From RGIG6353 sp045590615 (GTDB lineage Bacteria > Bacillota > Clostridia > Oscillospirales > SIG627), in contig JAZNRH010000090.1 of assembly GCA_045590615.1 (NCBI GenBank), positions 1 to 9,283 on the forward strand: 9,283 bases of DNA, in the 5' to 3' direction. The position numbers and the translations under genes were made by a program. The notes under the pieces are model-generated. The model was given only the letters and a program-made list of their open reading frames with translations. It was not told the DNA's origin and did no database searches. This document shows, in pieces, positions 1 through 6,254 of this stretch (within the stretch, counting starts at the first letter, position 1; each line of letters begins with the position of its first letter).

Positions 1-292
1 ATTCATACTTTGGGCGAACAAAATTGTGTGCACCGATAAGCTTTACACCCGGGCGATGCACCTGCTGATAATAGTCAACTGCACTGTCCGAAACTCTTGT
101 GCAACCAAGAAGTGAAATTCTGCCCATCCATGAGGCACACTCAAGTGTCTGATTCATTGCCTGAGCGATGCCTGTTACTTCAACACAGCCGTTTACACCT
201 TTGCCCTTTGTAACTTCTTTTACCTTGCCAACCTCATCTTCTAAAAGCTCTGCCTTATGAATATCTGTAAAAAATATCTGTTTGTTTAACAT
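1..292 (-). CDS. Zinc-type (MDR) alcohol dehydrogenase-like protein, nucleotide-binding half only; cut by the left edge
   Basis: The frame is open from an ATG at 292 to the window edge. A GTG at 304 would overlap the stop of the upstream gene and is the alternative start. The translation resembles the second half of the Rossmann domain of medium-chain zinc dehydrogenases: a strand ending in an acidic residue (FFTDIH), then VKEVTKGKG, EVTGIAQAMNQTLEC, GRISLLGCTR, and finally DYYQQVHRPGVKLIGAHN, a stretch typical of sugar or polyol dehydrogenases of this superfamily. Intact members begin with about 150 residues of catalytic GroES-like domain and a GxGxxG motif. Both are absent here, and the usual segment after the acidic residue also looks shortened. 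No good ribosome binding site precedes either start, so translation would depend on coupling to the gene before it. The frame may be a 5'-truncated remnant. Family assignment is fairly sure; function is not. Confidence 0.6.
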   Translation of the reverse strand, partial: MLNKQIFFTDIHKAELLEDEVGKVKEVTKGKGVNGCVEVTGIAQAMNQTLECASWMGRISLLGCTRVSDSAVDYYQQVHRPGVKLIGAHNFVRPKYE

Positions 293-303
293 ATTGCACT
301 TCA

Positions 304-1110
304 CTATATCTTTTTAATATTATCAATCACAGCCTTTGCTGTTTTCAGGTCAAGCTGTTCCATTGTACTGCTTTCGGAAAATCTGTCAACACAAAAGATT
401 ATCTGTCCACCTAAGATAGGGTTTATTATTCTTGATAAGCTTCCTGCACTGCCGTTTGCGTGGTAGCTCACAGGAGTTTTTACTTCTTTTTTAAGGGTAA
501 CCATTGTTTTGAAGCTTTCAACAAGTTCATCTTCATTTGTAGCAGCTGTTACAATTTTGATAATGTCAGGATTACGTTTTTCTAAAAACAGAGCTAAATC
601 AACCACTTGTTCACAATTCATAGAAATACCCGGATGACAGGAAAGTAAAACCTCTGTGCCCATTGATTGAATTTTTTCTATGAACTCACATTGCTTTGAA
701 ATAATTGCTTCGTCGGTAACAATTTCTTTTGGGTTTCCTTTTGTAAAAGAGTATTTATCATCACCATAAAACCCGTCTTTTGACGGTGCGTGAAAGGTAT
801 ATCCCTGCATATCTATTCCGGCAGCACCTACTTCTGCTGCACGAAGAAGGCTTGCAACTCTTTCTTCTTCTGAAAATCCTGCCGAAGACCAATTATATCT
901 GTTGTTGTAATTAAGAGCCAAAATTGGCAGCTTCGAAGATTGTATAATTGCTCTGAGGTTGTCGGTATCACTATTCTCGAGGCATGATATATGTAAATCT
1001 ATCATGTCAGCCCCGTCATACATACAGTTTTTAATTTCGCCAATGGCTGCCTTTACTGTTTTTTCACGCACAACTCCTGCAATAGCAGGTGCCTGTAGTT
1101 TTGATAACAT
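304..1110 (-). CDS. Type I 3-dehydroquinate dehydratase-like (AroD-family) aldolase-fold protein
   Basis: This 268-residue protein has the length and motif order of class I 3-dehydroquinate dehydratases, (beta/alpha)8 enzymes that dehydrate 3-dehydroquinate through a Schiff base. The expected catalytic positions are visible: His159 in LLSCHPG, the Schiff-base Lys185 in DIIKIVTAA, Arg227 in GSLSR, and Ser248 and Gln252 in SSTMEQ. The substrate-binding strand reads MIDLHIS (34-42), where AroD enzymes have E-x-R, so one substrate-contacting arginine is replaced by His40. The start was set at 1110 because AAGAGGTGA lies ten bases upstream; an in-frame ATG at 1188 lies upstream of the promoter and is unlikely. 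The gene is divergent from an araC-type regulator and overlaps or abuts a dehydrogenase frame, so an inducible catabolic role (quinate/shikimate or another cyclic polyol) is more likely than housekeeping aromatic synthesis. That role is inferred. Confidence 0.75.
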   Translation of the reverse strand: MLSKLQAPAIAGVVREKTVKAAIGEIKNCMYDGADMIDLHISCLENSDTDNLRAIIQSSKLPILALNYNNRYNWSSAGFSEEERVASLLRAAEVGAAGIDMQGYTFHAPSKDGFYGDDKYSFTKGNPKEIVTDEAIISKQCEFIEKIQSMGTEVLLSCHPGISMNCEQVVDLALFLEKRNPDIIKIVTAATNEDELVESFKTMVTLKKEVKTPVSYHANGSAGSLSRIINPILGGQIIFCVDRFSESSTMEQLDLKTAKAVIDNIKKI

Positions 1111-1135
1111 TTTAATAAAATCACCTCTTGATGCC

Positions 1136-1164
1136 ATTATACAAAAGAGTGAAATAAAACGAAA
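1136..1164 (-). promoter_or_regulatory. Promoter of the leftward dehydroquinase-like/dehydrogenase operon
   Basis: On the minus strand a perfect TATAAT (1141-1136) is followed about seven bases later by the AAGAGGTGA ribosome binding site, giving a leader of only about 20 nt. The -35 position at 17-bp spacing (1164-1159) reads TTTCGT, a poor match to TTGACA. A good -10 with a poor -35 is what an activator-dependent promoter looks like, and a palindrome sits directly upstream of it. Confidence 0.55.
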
Positions 1165-1196
1165 TAGCAAATATGATATTTTTATCAAATTTGCTA
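1165..1196. promoter_or_regulatory. Palindromic operator candidate between the divergent promoters
   Basis: Two 14-bp arms, TAGCAAATATGATA (1165-1178) and TATCAAATTTGCTA (1183-1196), are inverted repeats with 13 of 14 positions matching, separated by TTTT. The site touches the weak -35 of the leftward operon and ends eight bases before the TTGACA of the araC promoter. It could therefore serve activation of one side and autoregulation of the other. Binding by the adjacent AraC-type protein is inferred from position. Confidence 0.5.
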
Positions 1197-1204
1197 CAAA
1201 ATTA

Positions 1205-1233
1205 TTGACAAAATATTTTCTGTGATTTACAAT
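1205..1233 (+). promoter_or_regulatory. Sigma-A type promoter of the araC-family regulator gene
   Basis: TTGACA (1205-1210), a 17-bp spacer and TACAAT (1228-1233) make a near-consensus promoter. The predicted transcript starts near 1240, just ahead of the GAAGGTG ribosome binding site at 1241-1247, so the leader is about 16 nt. Confidence 0.7.
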
Positions 1234-1255
1234 TATTTCAGAAGGTGTGATATAT

Positions 1256-2032
1256 ATGAATTTAGAAATTTTATCAGATTTGATTATTACAAAGGTTCAT
1301 TCTGTAGCTACAATGTATACAGAAAAAAATAATAAAACTCAAAGAAATAATCGTCCAAATTGGGCGATTGTTATCAAATACGAGGGAGAAACTGTGTATG
1401 TTTCTAATGGGAAATCCTATCTTTCCGACATACATAATCTCGTTATTTTGCCGAAAGGATGTTCGTATGAATGGCAATGTACCCACTCGGGACATTTTTC
1501 GATCATTGAATTTGAAAGCGATCTTGTATGTAATGATATTTTCAGCTTTTCAGTAAACAATAGTGATAAAATTCTAAAACTTTTTACAGAATTGGAATAT
1601 AAAAGAACGCTTAGTAAACAAATGTATGCTGTCGAAAGCATCAGAGATACGTATTCCGTTCTGTTGATGCTTTTGCAATCTGTACAAAAGAATTATTTAC
1701 CTACCGAAAAAATAAACAAAATAAGTCCTGCATTAGAGTATATTGCTAAAAATTATAACAACAATATCAGAAATGATGCTCTGGCGAGTCTTTGTAATCT
1801 GTCAACTGTATATTTCAGGAAACTATTTGTCGAAATTACAGGTACTTCGCCAATATCGTACGTGCATGAACTACGAATAAAAAAAGCTAAGGAAATGCTG
1901 AAAAGTGACTATGGCAGCATTACCGATATAGCACAATCCCTGGGGTATATAAATATCTATGATTTTTCGAGAACTTTCAAGAAACATACGGGCAGTTCGC
2001 CATCAAAATACTTAAAACAAGGCTGCAATTGA
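1256..2032 (+). CDS. AraC/XylS-family transcriptional regulator
   Basis: The 258-residue protein has an N-terminal cupin-like sensor region (LVILPKGCSYEWQC, then FSIIEFESD) and a C-terminal AraC DNA-binding domain with two helix-turn-helix units. The first spans IRNDALASLCNLSTVYFRKLFVEITGTSP; the second spans the segment containing ITDIAQSLGYINIYDFSRTFKKHTGSSPSKY, including the usual G-Y-x-x-x-x-x-F-x-R-x-F-K-K signature. The ATG at 1256 is preferred because GAAGGTG lies eight bases upstream; the in-frame GTG at 1247 overlaps that site. The gene is divergent from the dehydroquinase-like operon and separated from it by a palindrome, so it probably activates that operon in response to the operon's substrate. 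The ligand cannot be read from the sequence. Confidence 0.9.
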   Translation: MNLEILSDLIITKVHSVATMYTEKNNKTQRNNRPNWAIVIKYEGETVYVSNGKSYLSDIHNLVILPKGCSYEWQCTHSGHFSIIEFESDLVCNDIFSFSVNNSDKILKLFTELEYKRTLSKQMYAVESIRDTYSVLLMLLQSVQKNYLPTEKINKISPALEYIAKNYNNNIRNDALASLCNLSTVYFRKLFVEITGTSPISYVHELRIKKAKEMLKSDYGSITDIAQSLGYINIYDFSRTFKKHTGSSPSKYLKQGCN

Positions 2033-2092
2033 TGCTTTTTGGGTGTGAAGCAAAGGGAATGAAGATTAATTGAGTTGCAGTCTTAGTTGTTT
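2021..2092 (+). terminator. Weak, branched stem-loop after the araC-family gene
   Basis: GGCTGCAATT (2021-2030) can pair with AGTTGCAGTC (2073-2082) as ten pairs including two G-U pairs. The 42-nt loop holds a small TGCTT/AAGCA helix, and TTAGTTGTTTT follows. The long loop and interrupted T tract make this only a possible terminator. Confidence 0.3.
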
Positions 2093-2156
2093 TAATACGT
2101 GATTAATTGTGCAAATAATGAAAAGTAAGTCAATGATTTTTAGTTTATTTTTACTA

Positions 2157-2185
2157 TTGAAAAAAGTCAGATAATGTGTTAAAAT
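2157..2185 (+). promoter_or_regulatory. Sigma-A type promoter of the sulP-lrp unit
   Basis: TTGAAA (2157-2162), a 17-bp spacer and TAAAAT (2180-2185) form a good promoter. The leader is about 28 nt and carries GAGGT at 2208-2212, seven bases before the ATG at 2220. Confidence 0.65.
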
Positions 2186-2219
2186 TTTCTAAAGACTACA
2201 TAAATCAGAGGTCATCTTT

Positions 2220-3470
2220 ATGAAAAACTTTATTCCCGAATTCATTTTATCAATGAAGGGATATACAAAGTCACAGCTTCTCAAGGACGTTCTCGCAGGC
2301 GTTATAGTTGCGATAATTGCTCTCCCTCTTTCAATCGCTCTTGCAATAGCGTCGGGCGTCGGACCACAGGTGGGACTTTATACTGCAATAGTTGCAGGTT
2401 TTCTCATCTCTCTTTTGGGTGGCAGCCGAGTACAGATAGCAGGTCCTACGGCAGCCTTTGCGGCAATAGTTGCAGGGATTGTAGCAACTAAAGGAATGGA
2501 CGGCTTGATTGTTGCTACTCTTATGGCAGGTCTTGCTCTCATTCTTATGGGCGTTTTCAGACTCGGTGGTCTTATTCGTTTTATTCCACGTACAATAACA
2601 ACGGGCTTTACCTCCGGTATTGCCGTGACAATTATTATAGGTCAGCTCAAGGACTTTTTCGGGCTCACCTTCGTAAATTCGCCCGTCGAAACAATGGATA
2701 AGCTTAAGGAGGTCTTTTCTACCTTCTCTACTATTAACCTCTGGGCGCTTGCAACGGGAGTTGTGTCTCTTATAATTCTCATTTTTCTTCCGAAAGTTCT
2801 CAAAAAAATTCCACCTTCATTGATTGCAGTAATAGTTATGGCTGTAGCCGTTATGCTTTCGGGTATAAATGTAAATACTATCGGTACTCTTTACCCTGAT
2901 ATGCCTCTCAATTTGCCAAAGCTCAGCCTTCCTGACTTCAAGAGTGTTGATGTTGTTGGACTTATTCCGGATGCGCTTACGATTGCTTTGCTTGCTGCAG
3001 TTGAATCTCTGCTTTCCTGCGTTGTGGCTGACAAGATGATAGATGCCAAGCATAATTCAAATATGGAGCTTGTGGCTCAGGGTGTTGGAAATATCGGCTC
3101 GGCTTTGTTTGGTGGTATTCCAGCAACGGGAGCGATTGCAAGAACTGCAGCGAACGTTAAAAACGGAGGCAGAACACCTGTTGCCGGTATTATACACGCA
3201 TTAGTTTTGCTCGGCGTTTTAGCTGTGTTTATGCCTTACGCATCACTTATACCTATGCCTACTATTGCCGCTATTCTCTTTATTGTTGCTTATAATATGA
3301 GCGAGTGGAGAGAGATTGTTGCTATAGTTAAGGAACGCAACGTTGCTGATATTTTAGTTTTGGCTGTCACCTTTATCCTTACGGTTGTATTCGACCTTGT
3401 GGTTGCTATTGCCGTTGGCCTTGCACTTCACTACGCGATAAAGCTTGTTCAGAAATTTATTAAGAAATAA
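2220..3470 (+). CDS. SulP-family inorganic anion transporter lacking a STAS domain
   Basis: This 416-residue, very hydrophobic protein carries the SulP hallmark near its N-terminus: the helix VLAGVIVAIIALPLSIALA (24-42) followed by GLYTAIVAGFLISLLGGS and QIAGPTAAF (52-80). Later segments (GLIRFIPRTITTGFTSGIAV and the conserved GGIPATGAIARTAANVKNGG region) also fit the family. The membrane domain looks complete, but the protein stops about 15 residues after the last hydrophobic segment (LHYAIKLVQKFIKK). Typical SulP proteins of about 550 residues go on into a cytoplasmic STAS domain that controls assembly and activity. The substrate could be sulfate, bicarbonate or a dicarboxylate; the sequence does not decide. 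An Lrp-type regulator gene follows 11 nt downstream and is very likely co-transcribed. Confidence 0.88.
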   Translation: MKNFIPEFILSMKGYTKSQLLKDVLAGVIVAIIALPLSIALAIASGVGPQVGLYTAIVAGFLISLLGGSRVQIAGPTAAFAAIVAGIVATKGMDGLIVATLMAGLALILMGVFRLGGLIRFIPRTITTGFTSGIAVTIIIGQLKDFFGLTFVNSPVETMDKLKEVFSTFSTINLWALATGVVSLIILIFLPKVLKKIPPSLIAVIVMAVAVMLSGINVNTIGTLYPDMPLNLPKLSLPDFKSVDVVGLIPDALTIALLAAVESLLSCVVADKMIDAKHNSNMELVAQGVGNIGSALFGGIPATGAIARTAANVKNGGRTPVAGIIHALVLLGVLAVFMPYASLIPMPTIAAILFIVAYNMSEWREIVAIVKERNVADILVLAVTFILTVVFDLVVAIAVGLALHYAIKLVQKFIKK

Positions 3471-3481
3471 CGGAGAACGCT

Positions 3482-3925
3482 ATGGATAATCTTGATTTGA
3501 AAATTCTTGCATGCTTGAAGGAAAATTCAAGAATTAATGCTACTACAATCGGCGAGACGGTTAACCTTTCGACCTCTGCCGTAATAGAGCGTATTAAAAA
3601 GCTTGAAGCTTCCGAGGTTATCAAGGGATACACTACTATAATCGACAATGAAAAAATAGGTAAGGGAATAACCGTCTTTATTTCGGTCAGTCTCGAGCAC
3701 CCTAAGTTTGACGAGGATTTCAGGACTATTATTTCCGAAAACGATGAGATTATAGAATGTCATTACATAACGGGTGACTACGATTATATGTTGAAGGGAA
3801 TTACCTCATCGAGCAATTCCCTCGAACAGCTTATAAACTTTGTCAAGAGTATAAAGGGAGTTAGCCATACCAAGACCCTTGTTGTTATGAGAACGACAAA
3901 AAATGAAATCACGTCACTTAAATAG
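3482..3925 (+). CDS. Lrp/AsnC-family transcriptional regulator
   Basis: The 147-residue protein is full length for the family. The N-terminal helix-turn-helix begins MDNLDLKILACLKENSRI and includes the recognition region VNLSTSAVIERIKKLEASEVIKGY, which is the standard Lrp pattern. The C-terminal RAM (ligand-binding, oligomerising) domain holds IIECHYITGDYDYMLKG, the usual 'vxGxxDyxl' motif. GGAG at 3472-3475 sits six bases before the ATG. It lies 11 nt behind the SulP gene, so the two probably form one transcript, and the regulator may control the transporter in response to an amino acid or related metabolite. Its stop codon is only three bases ahead of the next promoter. Confidence 0.9.
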   Translation: MDNLDLKILACLKENSRINATTIGETVNLSTSAVIERIKKLEASEVIKGYTTIIDNEKIGKGITVFISVSLEHPKFDEDFRTIISENDEIIECHYITGDYDYMLKGITSSSNSLEQLINFVKSIKGVSHTKTLVVMRTTKNEITSLK

Positions 3926-3928
3926 ATA

Positions 3929-3957
3929 TTGACAAGTTGTGTAGAATATTGTACAAT
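3929..3957 (+). promoter_or_regulatory. Sigma-A type promoter of the folT-folC operon
   Basis: TTGACA (3929-3934), a 17-bp spacer and TACAAT (3952-3957) closely match consensus. The predicted start is near 3964, exactly at the 5' edge of the riboswitch aptamer, which supports both calls. Confidence 0.75.
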
Positions 3958-3964
3958 ATGTGAA

Positions 3965-4062
3965 GTCAGAGTAGAATTTACTGCGTTTAGTGCCTGATGG
4001 ACGGGGAGTTGCCGTCGGGACGAAAAGGGAGACCTGCGGTAGTAAATTCGCATCCCGCTGCT
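3965..4062 (+). promoter_or_regulatory. THF (tetrahydrofolate) riboswitch aptamer
   Basis: The sequence follows the known THF riboswitch order: AGAGTAG, then GCGTT-AGTG, a G-rich loop, GACGAA, a GNRA-capped small hairpin, GCGGT and GCATCC-CGCT. Helices that can be drawn are P1 (CAG 3967-3969 with CTG 4058-4060), P2 (GAATTTAC 3974-3981 with GTAAATTC 4042-4049, eight perfect pairs), a P3 arm (GACGG 4000-4004 with CCGTC 4012-4016) and a small hairpin AGG-GAGA-CCT (4026-4035). The loop GGGA at about 4004-4007 can pair with TCCC at 4053-4056, matching the family pseudoknot. The genes behind it, a FolT-like ECF transporter subunit and folC, are classic targets of this riboswitch. It is expected to lower folate uptake when reduced folate is plentiful. 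Confidence 0.88.
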
Positions 4063-4079
4063 ACATATAGGAAAAATAG

Positions 4080-4113
4080 CTCCTTGTGTAGCGATACACA
4101 AGGAGGTTTTTTT
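4080..4113 (+). terminator. Riboswitch-controlled terminator that also buries the folT Shine-Dalgarno sequence
   Basis: CTCCTTGTGTA (4080-4090) and TACACAAGGAG (4095-4105) form an 11-bp perfect stem capped by the GNRA-type loop GCGA, followed by T7 (4107-4113) and then the folT ATG at 4114. The 3' arm contains AAGGAGG (4100-4106), the ribosome binding site, seven bases from the start. The one hairpin can therefore stop transcription and, if read through, block initiation. An alternative helix is available between 4059-4067 and 4085-4093; it would break the terminator and shares bases with riboswitch P1. Confidence 0.85.
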
Positions 4114-4632
4114 ATGTCAAAATTTTCACCAAAGAGACTTGCAACCTGTGCTATGCTCGTAGCCCTGAGCGTAATTGTTGCTATGTTTTGCAAAACGTAT
4201 CTCAATTTTGGGGCAGGTCTGTTCAGAATTACCTTTGAAAATATACCCATCATTTTTTCAGGTATACTTTTTGGACCAATCTGGGGTGGTGTCGTCGGAG
4301 CGACTACAGATCTTGTTACCTATTTGCTTTCGCCACAGATTTACCCACCCAATCTCATAGTCACCTTTGGTGCATTCGCTATCGGTGTTATAGCAGGTAT
4401 AGTGTCAAAATACGGGGTAAAAAAATATTCTTATAAGCAGATTGTTTATTCTGAGCTTTTAGCTCATATTTTTGGCTCTATGATAATTAAATCTATAGGG
4501 CTTTATCAATTCTATGGTATTGCAATAATGTGGAGAATACCCTTGTATATAGTTATTGCAGGCGTTGAAATTTTCGTTATGTGTATGCTTTATAAAAACA
4601 AAAGCTTTAGAAATTTAGTTGAAACTCTTTAG
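4114..4632 (+). CDS. folT: Folate ECF transporter S component (FolT)
   Basis: This 172-residue integral membrane protein has about six hydrophobic segments and the FolT pattern. It begins with a short basic N-terminus (KFSPKRLATCAMLVALSVI), then RITFENIPIIFSGILFGPIWGGVVGATTDLVTYLL (38-72), matching the family's 'F-x-x-x-P-I-I-x-x-G-x-x-F-G-P-x-x-G-x-x-x-G-x-x-x-D' block, and ends with WRIPLYIVI near the C-terminus. It captures folate at the membrane and would work with a shared ECF ATPase/T module that is not encoded in this window. The start at 4114 is fixed by AAGGAGG seven bases upstream; a longer in-frame ATG at 3997 lies inside the riboswitch and is not used. Control by the THF riboswitch and co-transcription with folC strongly support folate as the substrate. 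Confidence 0.92.
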   Translation: MSKFSPKRLATCAMLVALSVIVAMFCKTYLNFGAGLFRITFENIPIIFSGILFGPIWGGVVGATTDLVTYLLSPQIYPPNLIVTFGAFAIGVIAGIVSKYGVKKYSYKQIVYSELLAHIFGSMIIKSIGLYQFYGIAIMWRIPLYIVIAGVEIFVMCMLYKNKSFRNLVETL

Positions 4633-4646
4633 TCAGGAGGAAAAAC

Positions 4647-5918
4647 GTGAATTATAAGGAAGCACTTGAGTATATACACTCAGTTTCGTGGAAGGGAAGC
4701 GTGCCGGGACTCAGCCGTACCGAGAAGCTTCTTTCACTTATGAATAACCCCGAAAAGAAATTAAAGTTCATACATATTGCCGGTACTAACGGTAAGGGCT
4801 CTACTGCTTCTATGACAGCCAATATTCTGAAATGTGCAGGATATACGACGGGCTTGTATACGTCTCCGTTTATTTTCAGATTTAATGAGCGTATGAGAGT
4901 GAATGGGGAGGATATATCCGATGAAGAGCTTGCCGAAATCACTGAGTACGTTATGCCTCTTGCAGAGAGTATGGATGAAAAGCCAACAGAATTCGAGCTT
5001 ATTACCTGTATTGCCTTTGAATACTTTTGCCGACGTAAATGTGACGTCGTATGCCTTGAGGCAGGAATGGGTGGCGAATTCGATTCGACCAACGTGATTG
5101 ATTCTCCCGTTGCATCCGTTATTACTAATATAGGGCTTGACCACACGGATTTTTTGGGAGATACGATTGAGAAGATTGCCCTAACAAAATCCAAAATAAT
5201 AAAAGAGAATTCAATTGCCGTTGTCTATCGCTCAACCGACAGCGTAGAGAAGATTATGGCAGACAGATGCAAAGAGGTAAATTCACTTTTGGTCAAGGCT
5301 GATTTTGAGTCTATGATTTGTCATAATACCACCTTGGAATATCAGGAAATTTCTTGGAAACAGTATAAAAACATAAAGCTTCAGCTTCTGGGCGAGCATC
5401 AGCTAAAGAATACAGCTACCGTATTGACGCTTATAGAGGCGCTTATTAATAAGGGGTGGTATATTCCCGACCAAGCAGTCGTAAAAGGCCTTGAGAGTGC
5501 AAGGTGGCAGGGAAGATTTGAGGTTGTATCGCAAAAGCCTCTTTTCGTTGTTGACGGTGGACACAATCCACAATGCATTGCATCTCTTGTCGATAATGTT
5601 ACAAGCTACGTTAAAAACAGACCTCTCGTTATATTAACGGGCGTATTGGCTGATAAGGATTACGAGAGTATGTACCGTGACGTTTCTTTGATAGCTGATG
5701 AGTTCGTTACAGTTACTCCACCTAACCCAAGAGCGTTGCCCTCAAATAAGTTGAAGGAGTACCTTGACTCTTTTGGCAAGCCCGTTACTGCCTGCGATAC
5801 GATCGCAGAAGGTGTTGAGCTTGCTATTCAAAGGGCAGGGGAAAACGGAGCAGTTGTTGCATTCGGTTCACTTTATATGGTGGCTGATATTGAAAGAGAA
5901 GCAACTTTAAGAATTTGA
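4647..5918 (+). CDS. folC: Bifunctional folylpolyglutamate synthase/dihydrofolate synthase
   Basis: FolC belongs to the Mur-ligase superfamily and adds glutamates to folates, keeping them in the cytosol and making them good cofactors. This 423-residue protein is full length. It shows the P-loop HIAGTNGKGSTAS (43-55), the YTSPFIFRFNERMRVNG substrate loop (71-87), CLEAGMGGEFDSTNVI (136-151), NIGLDHTDFLG (161-171) and, in the C-terminal ligase domain, VVDGGHNPQC. The FDSTNV stretch carries a Glu where many relatives have Arg. It starts with GTG at 4647, six bases after AGGAGG (4635-4640), and lies 14 nt behind folT, so uptake and polyglutamylation share the riboswitch. Its last 12 bases overlap the 3' end of the convergent sigG remnant. 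Confidence 0.95.
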   Translation: MNYKEALEYIHSVSWKGSVPGLSRTEKLLSLMNNPEKKLKFIHIAGTNGKGSTASMTANILKCAGYTTGLYTSPFIFRFNERMRVNGEDISDEELAEITEYVMPLAESMDEKPTEFELITCIAFEYFCRRKCDVVCLEAGMGGEFDSTNVIDSPVASVITNIGLDHTDFLGDTIEKIALTKSKIIKENSIAVVYRSTDSVEKIMADRCKEVNSLLVKADFESMICHNTTLEYQEISWKQYKNIKLQLLGEHQLKNTATVLTLIEALINKGWYIPDQAVVKGLESARWQGRFEVVSQKPLFVVDGGHNPQCIASLVDNVTSYVKNRPLVILTGVLADKDYESMYRDVSLIADEFVTVTPPNPRALPSNKLKEYLDSFGKPVTACDTIAEGVELAIQRAGENGAVVAFGSLYMVADIEREATLRI

Positions 5919-6233
5919 TTTGTGCTTTTTTCTACTTTTGACGTTCATTGGCACGGCATAGGTAGAAAAAAGCACGTTTTGTTCTACGTCAAAGTTGTCA
6001 ACGGCTTTAATGAGCCCAACACATCCCACTTGAAACAGGTCGTCTGAGCATTCTCCACGGCCTGTAAATTTTTGAATTACGCTGAGAACGAGTCTAAGAT
6101 TTCCACAAATCAGTTCCTCTCTTGCTTCTTTATCACCTTTTTTGCATCTTTTGAGTAATTCGGTTTTTTCGTCATTGGTCAGAACCTTGAGCTTTGAAGT
6201 GTTCACCCCACATATTTCAACTTTATTGTACAT
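5907..6233 (-). pseudogene. sigG: Truncated sporulation sigma factor sigma-G gene (N-terminal ~96 of ~258 residues)
   Basis: The 108-residue translation opens with MYNKVEICGVNTSKLKVL and continues through ELICGNLRLVLSVIQKF, DDLFQVGCVGLIKAVDNFD and FSTYAVPM, the diagnostic N-terminus and regions 2.1-2.3 of the forespore sigma factor SigG. Intact SigG proteins run to about 258 residues, with region 2.4 and the promoter-binding regions 3 and 4. Here the homology stops abruptly after VPM, followed by 12 unrelated basic residues and a stop. The 5' end is well preserved (AAGGAGG eight bases before the ATG), so the loss looks recent. The product could not recognise promoters by itself. The frame ends inside the 3' end of folC, as expected if a deletion joined the two. 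An assembly chimera is the main alternative. Confidence 0.85.
5922..5975. repeat. Perfect 14-bp inverted repeat at the sigG break point
   Basis: GTGCTTTTTTCTAC (5922-5935) and its exact reverse complement at 5962-5975 flank a 26-nt spacer. The right-hand copy encodes VLFST of the native sigG frame. The left-hand copy lies just beyond the point where SigG homology ends. As RNA from the folC side it forms a long-loop hairpin followed by GTTTTGTT, so it might end folC transcription, but its AT-rich stem makes it a mediocre terminator. Confidence 0.6.
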
Positions 6234-6254
6234 TCGTTACTCCTCCTTGCCTTG

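Noticed and set aside
1111..1188. N-terminal extension of the dehydroquinase-like gene back to an ATG at 1188
   Set aside because: It would run through the -10 and -35 elements; the ribosome binding site at 1121-1129 fixes the start at 1110, where family homology begins.
3997..4113. N-terminal extension of folT by 39 codons
   Set aside because: It lies inside the THF riboswitch and terminator; FolT homology starts at the ATG at 4114, directly after AAGGAGG.
4652..5194. Long open frame (180 codons) on the minus strand opposite folC
   Set aside because: It lies wholly within folC, has no ribosome binding site or family motif, and its serine- and leucine-rich translation is typical of a shadow frame.
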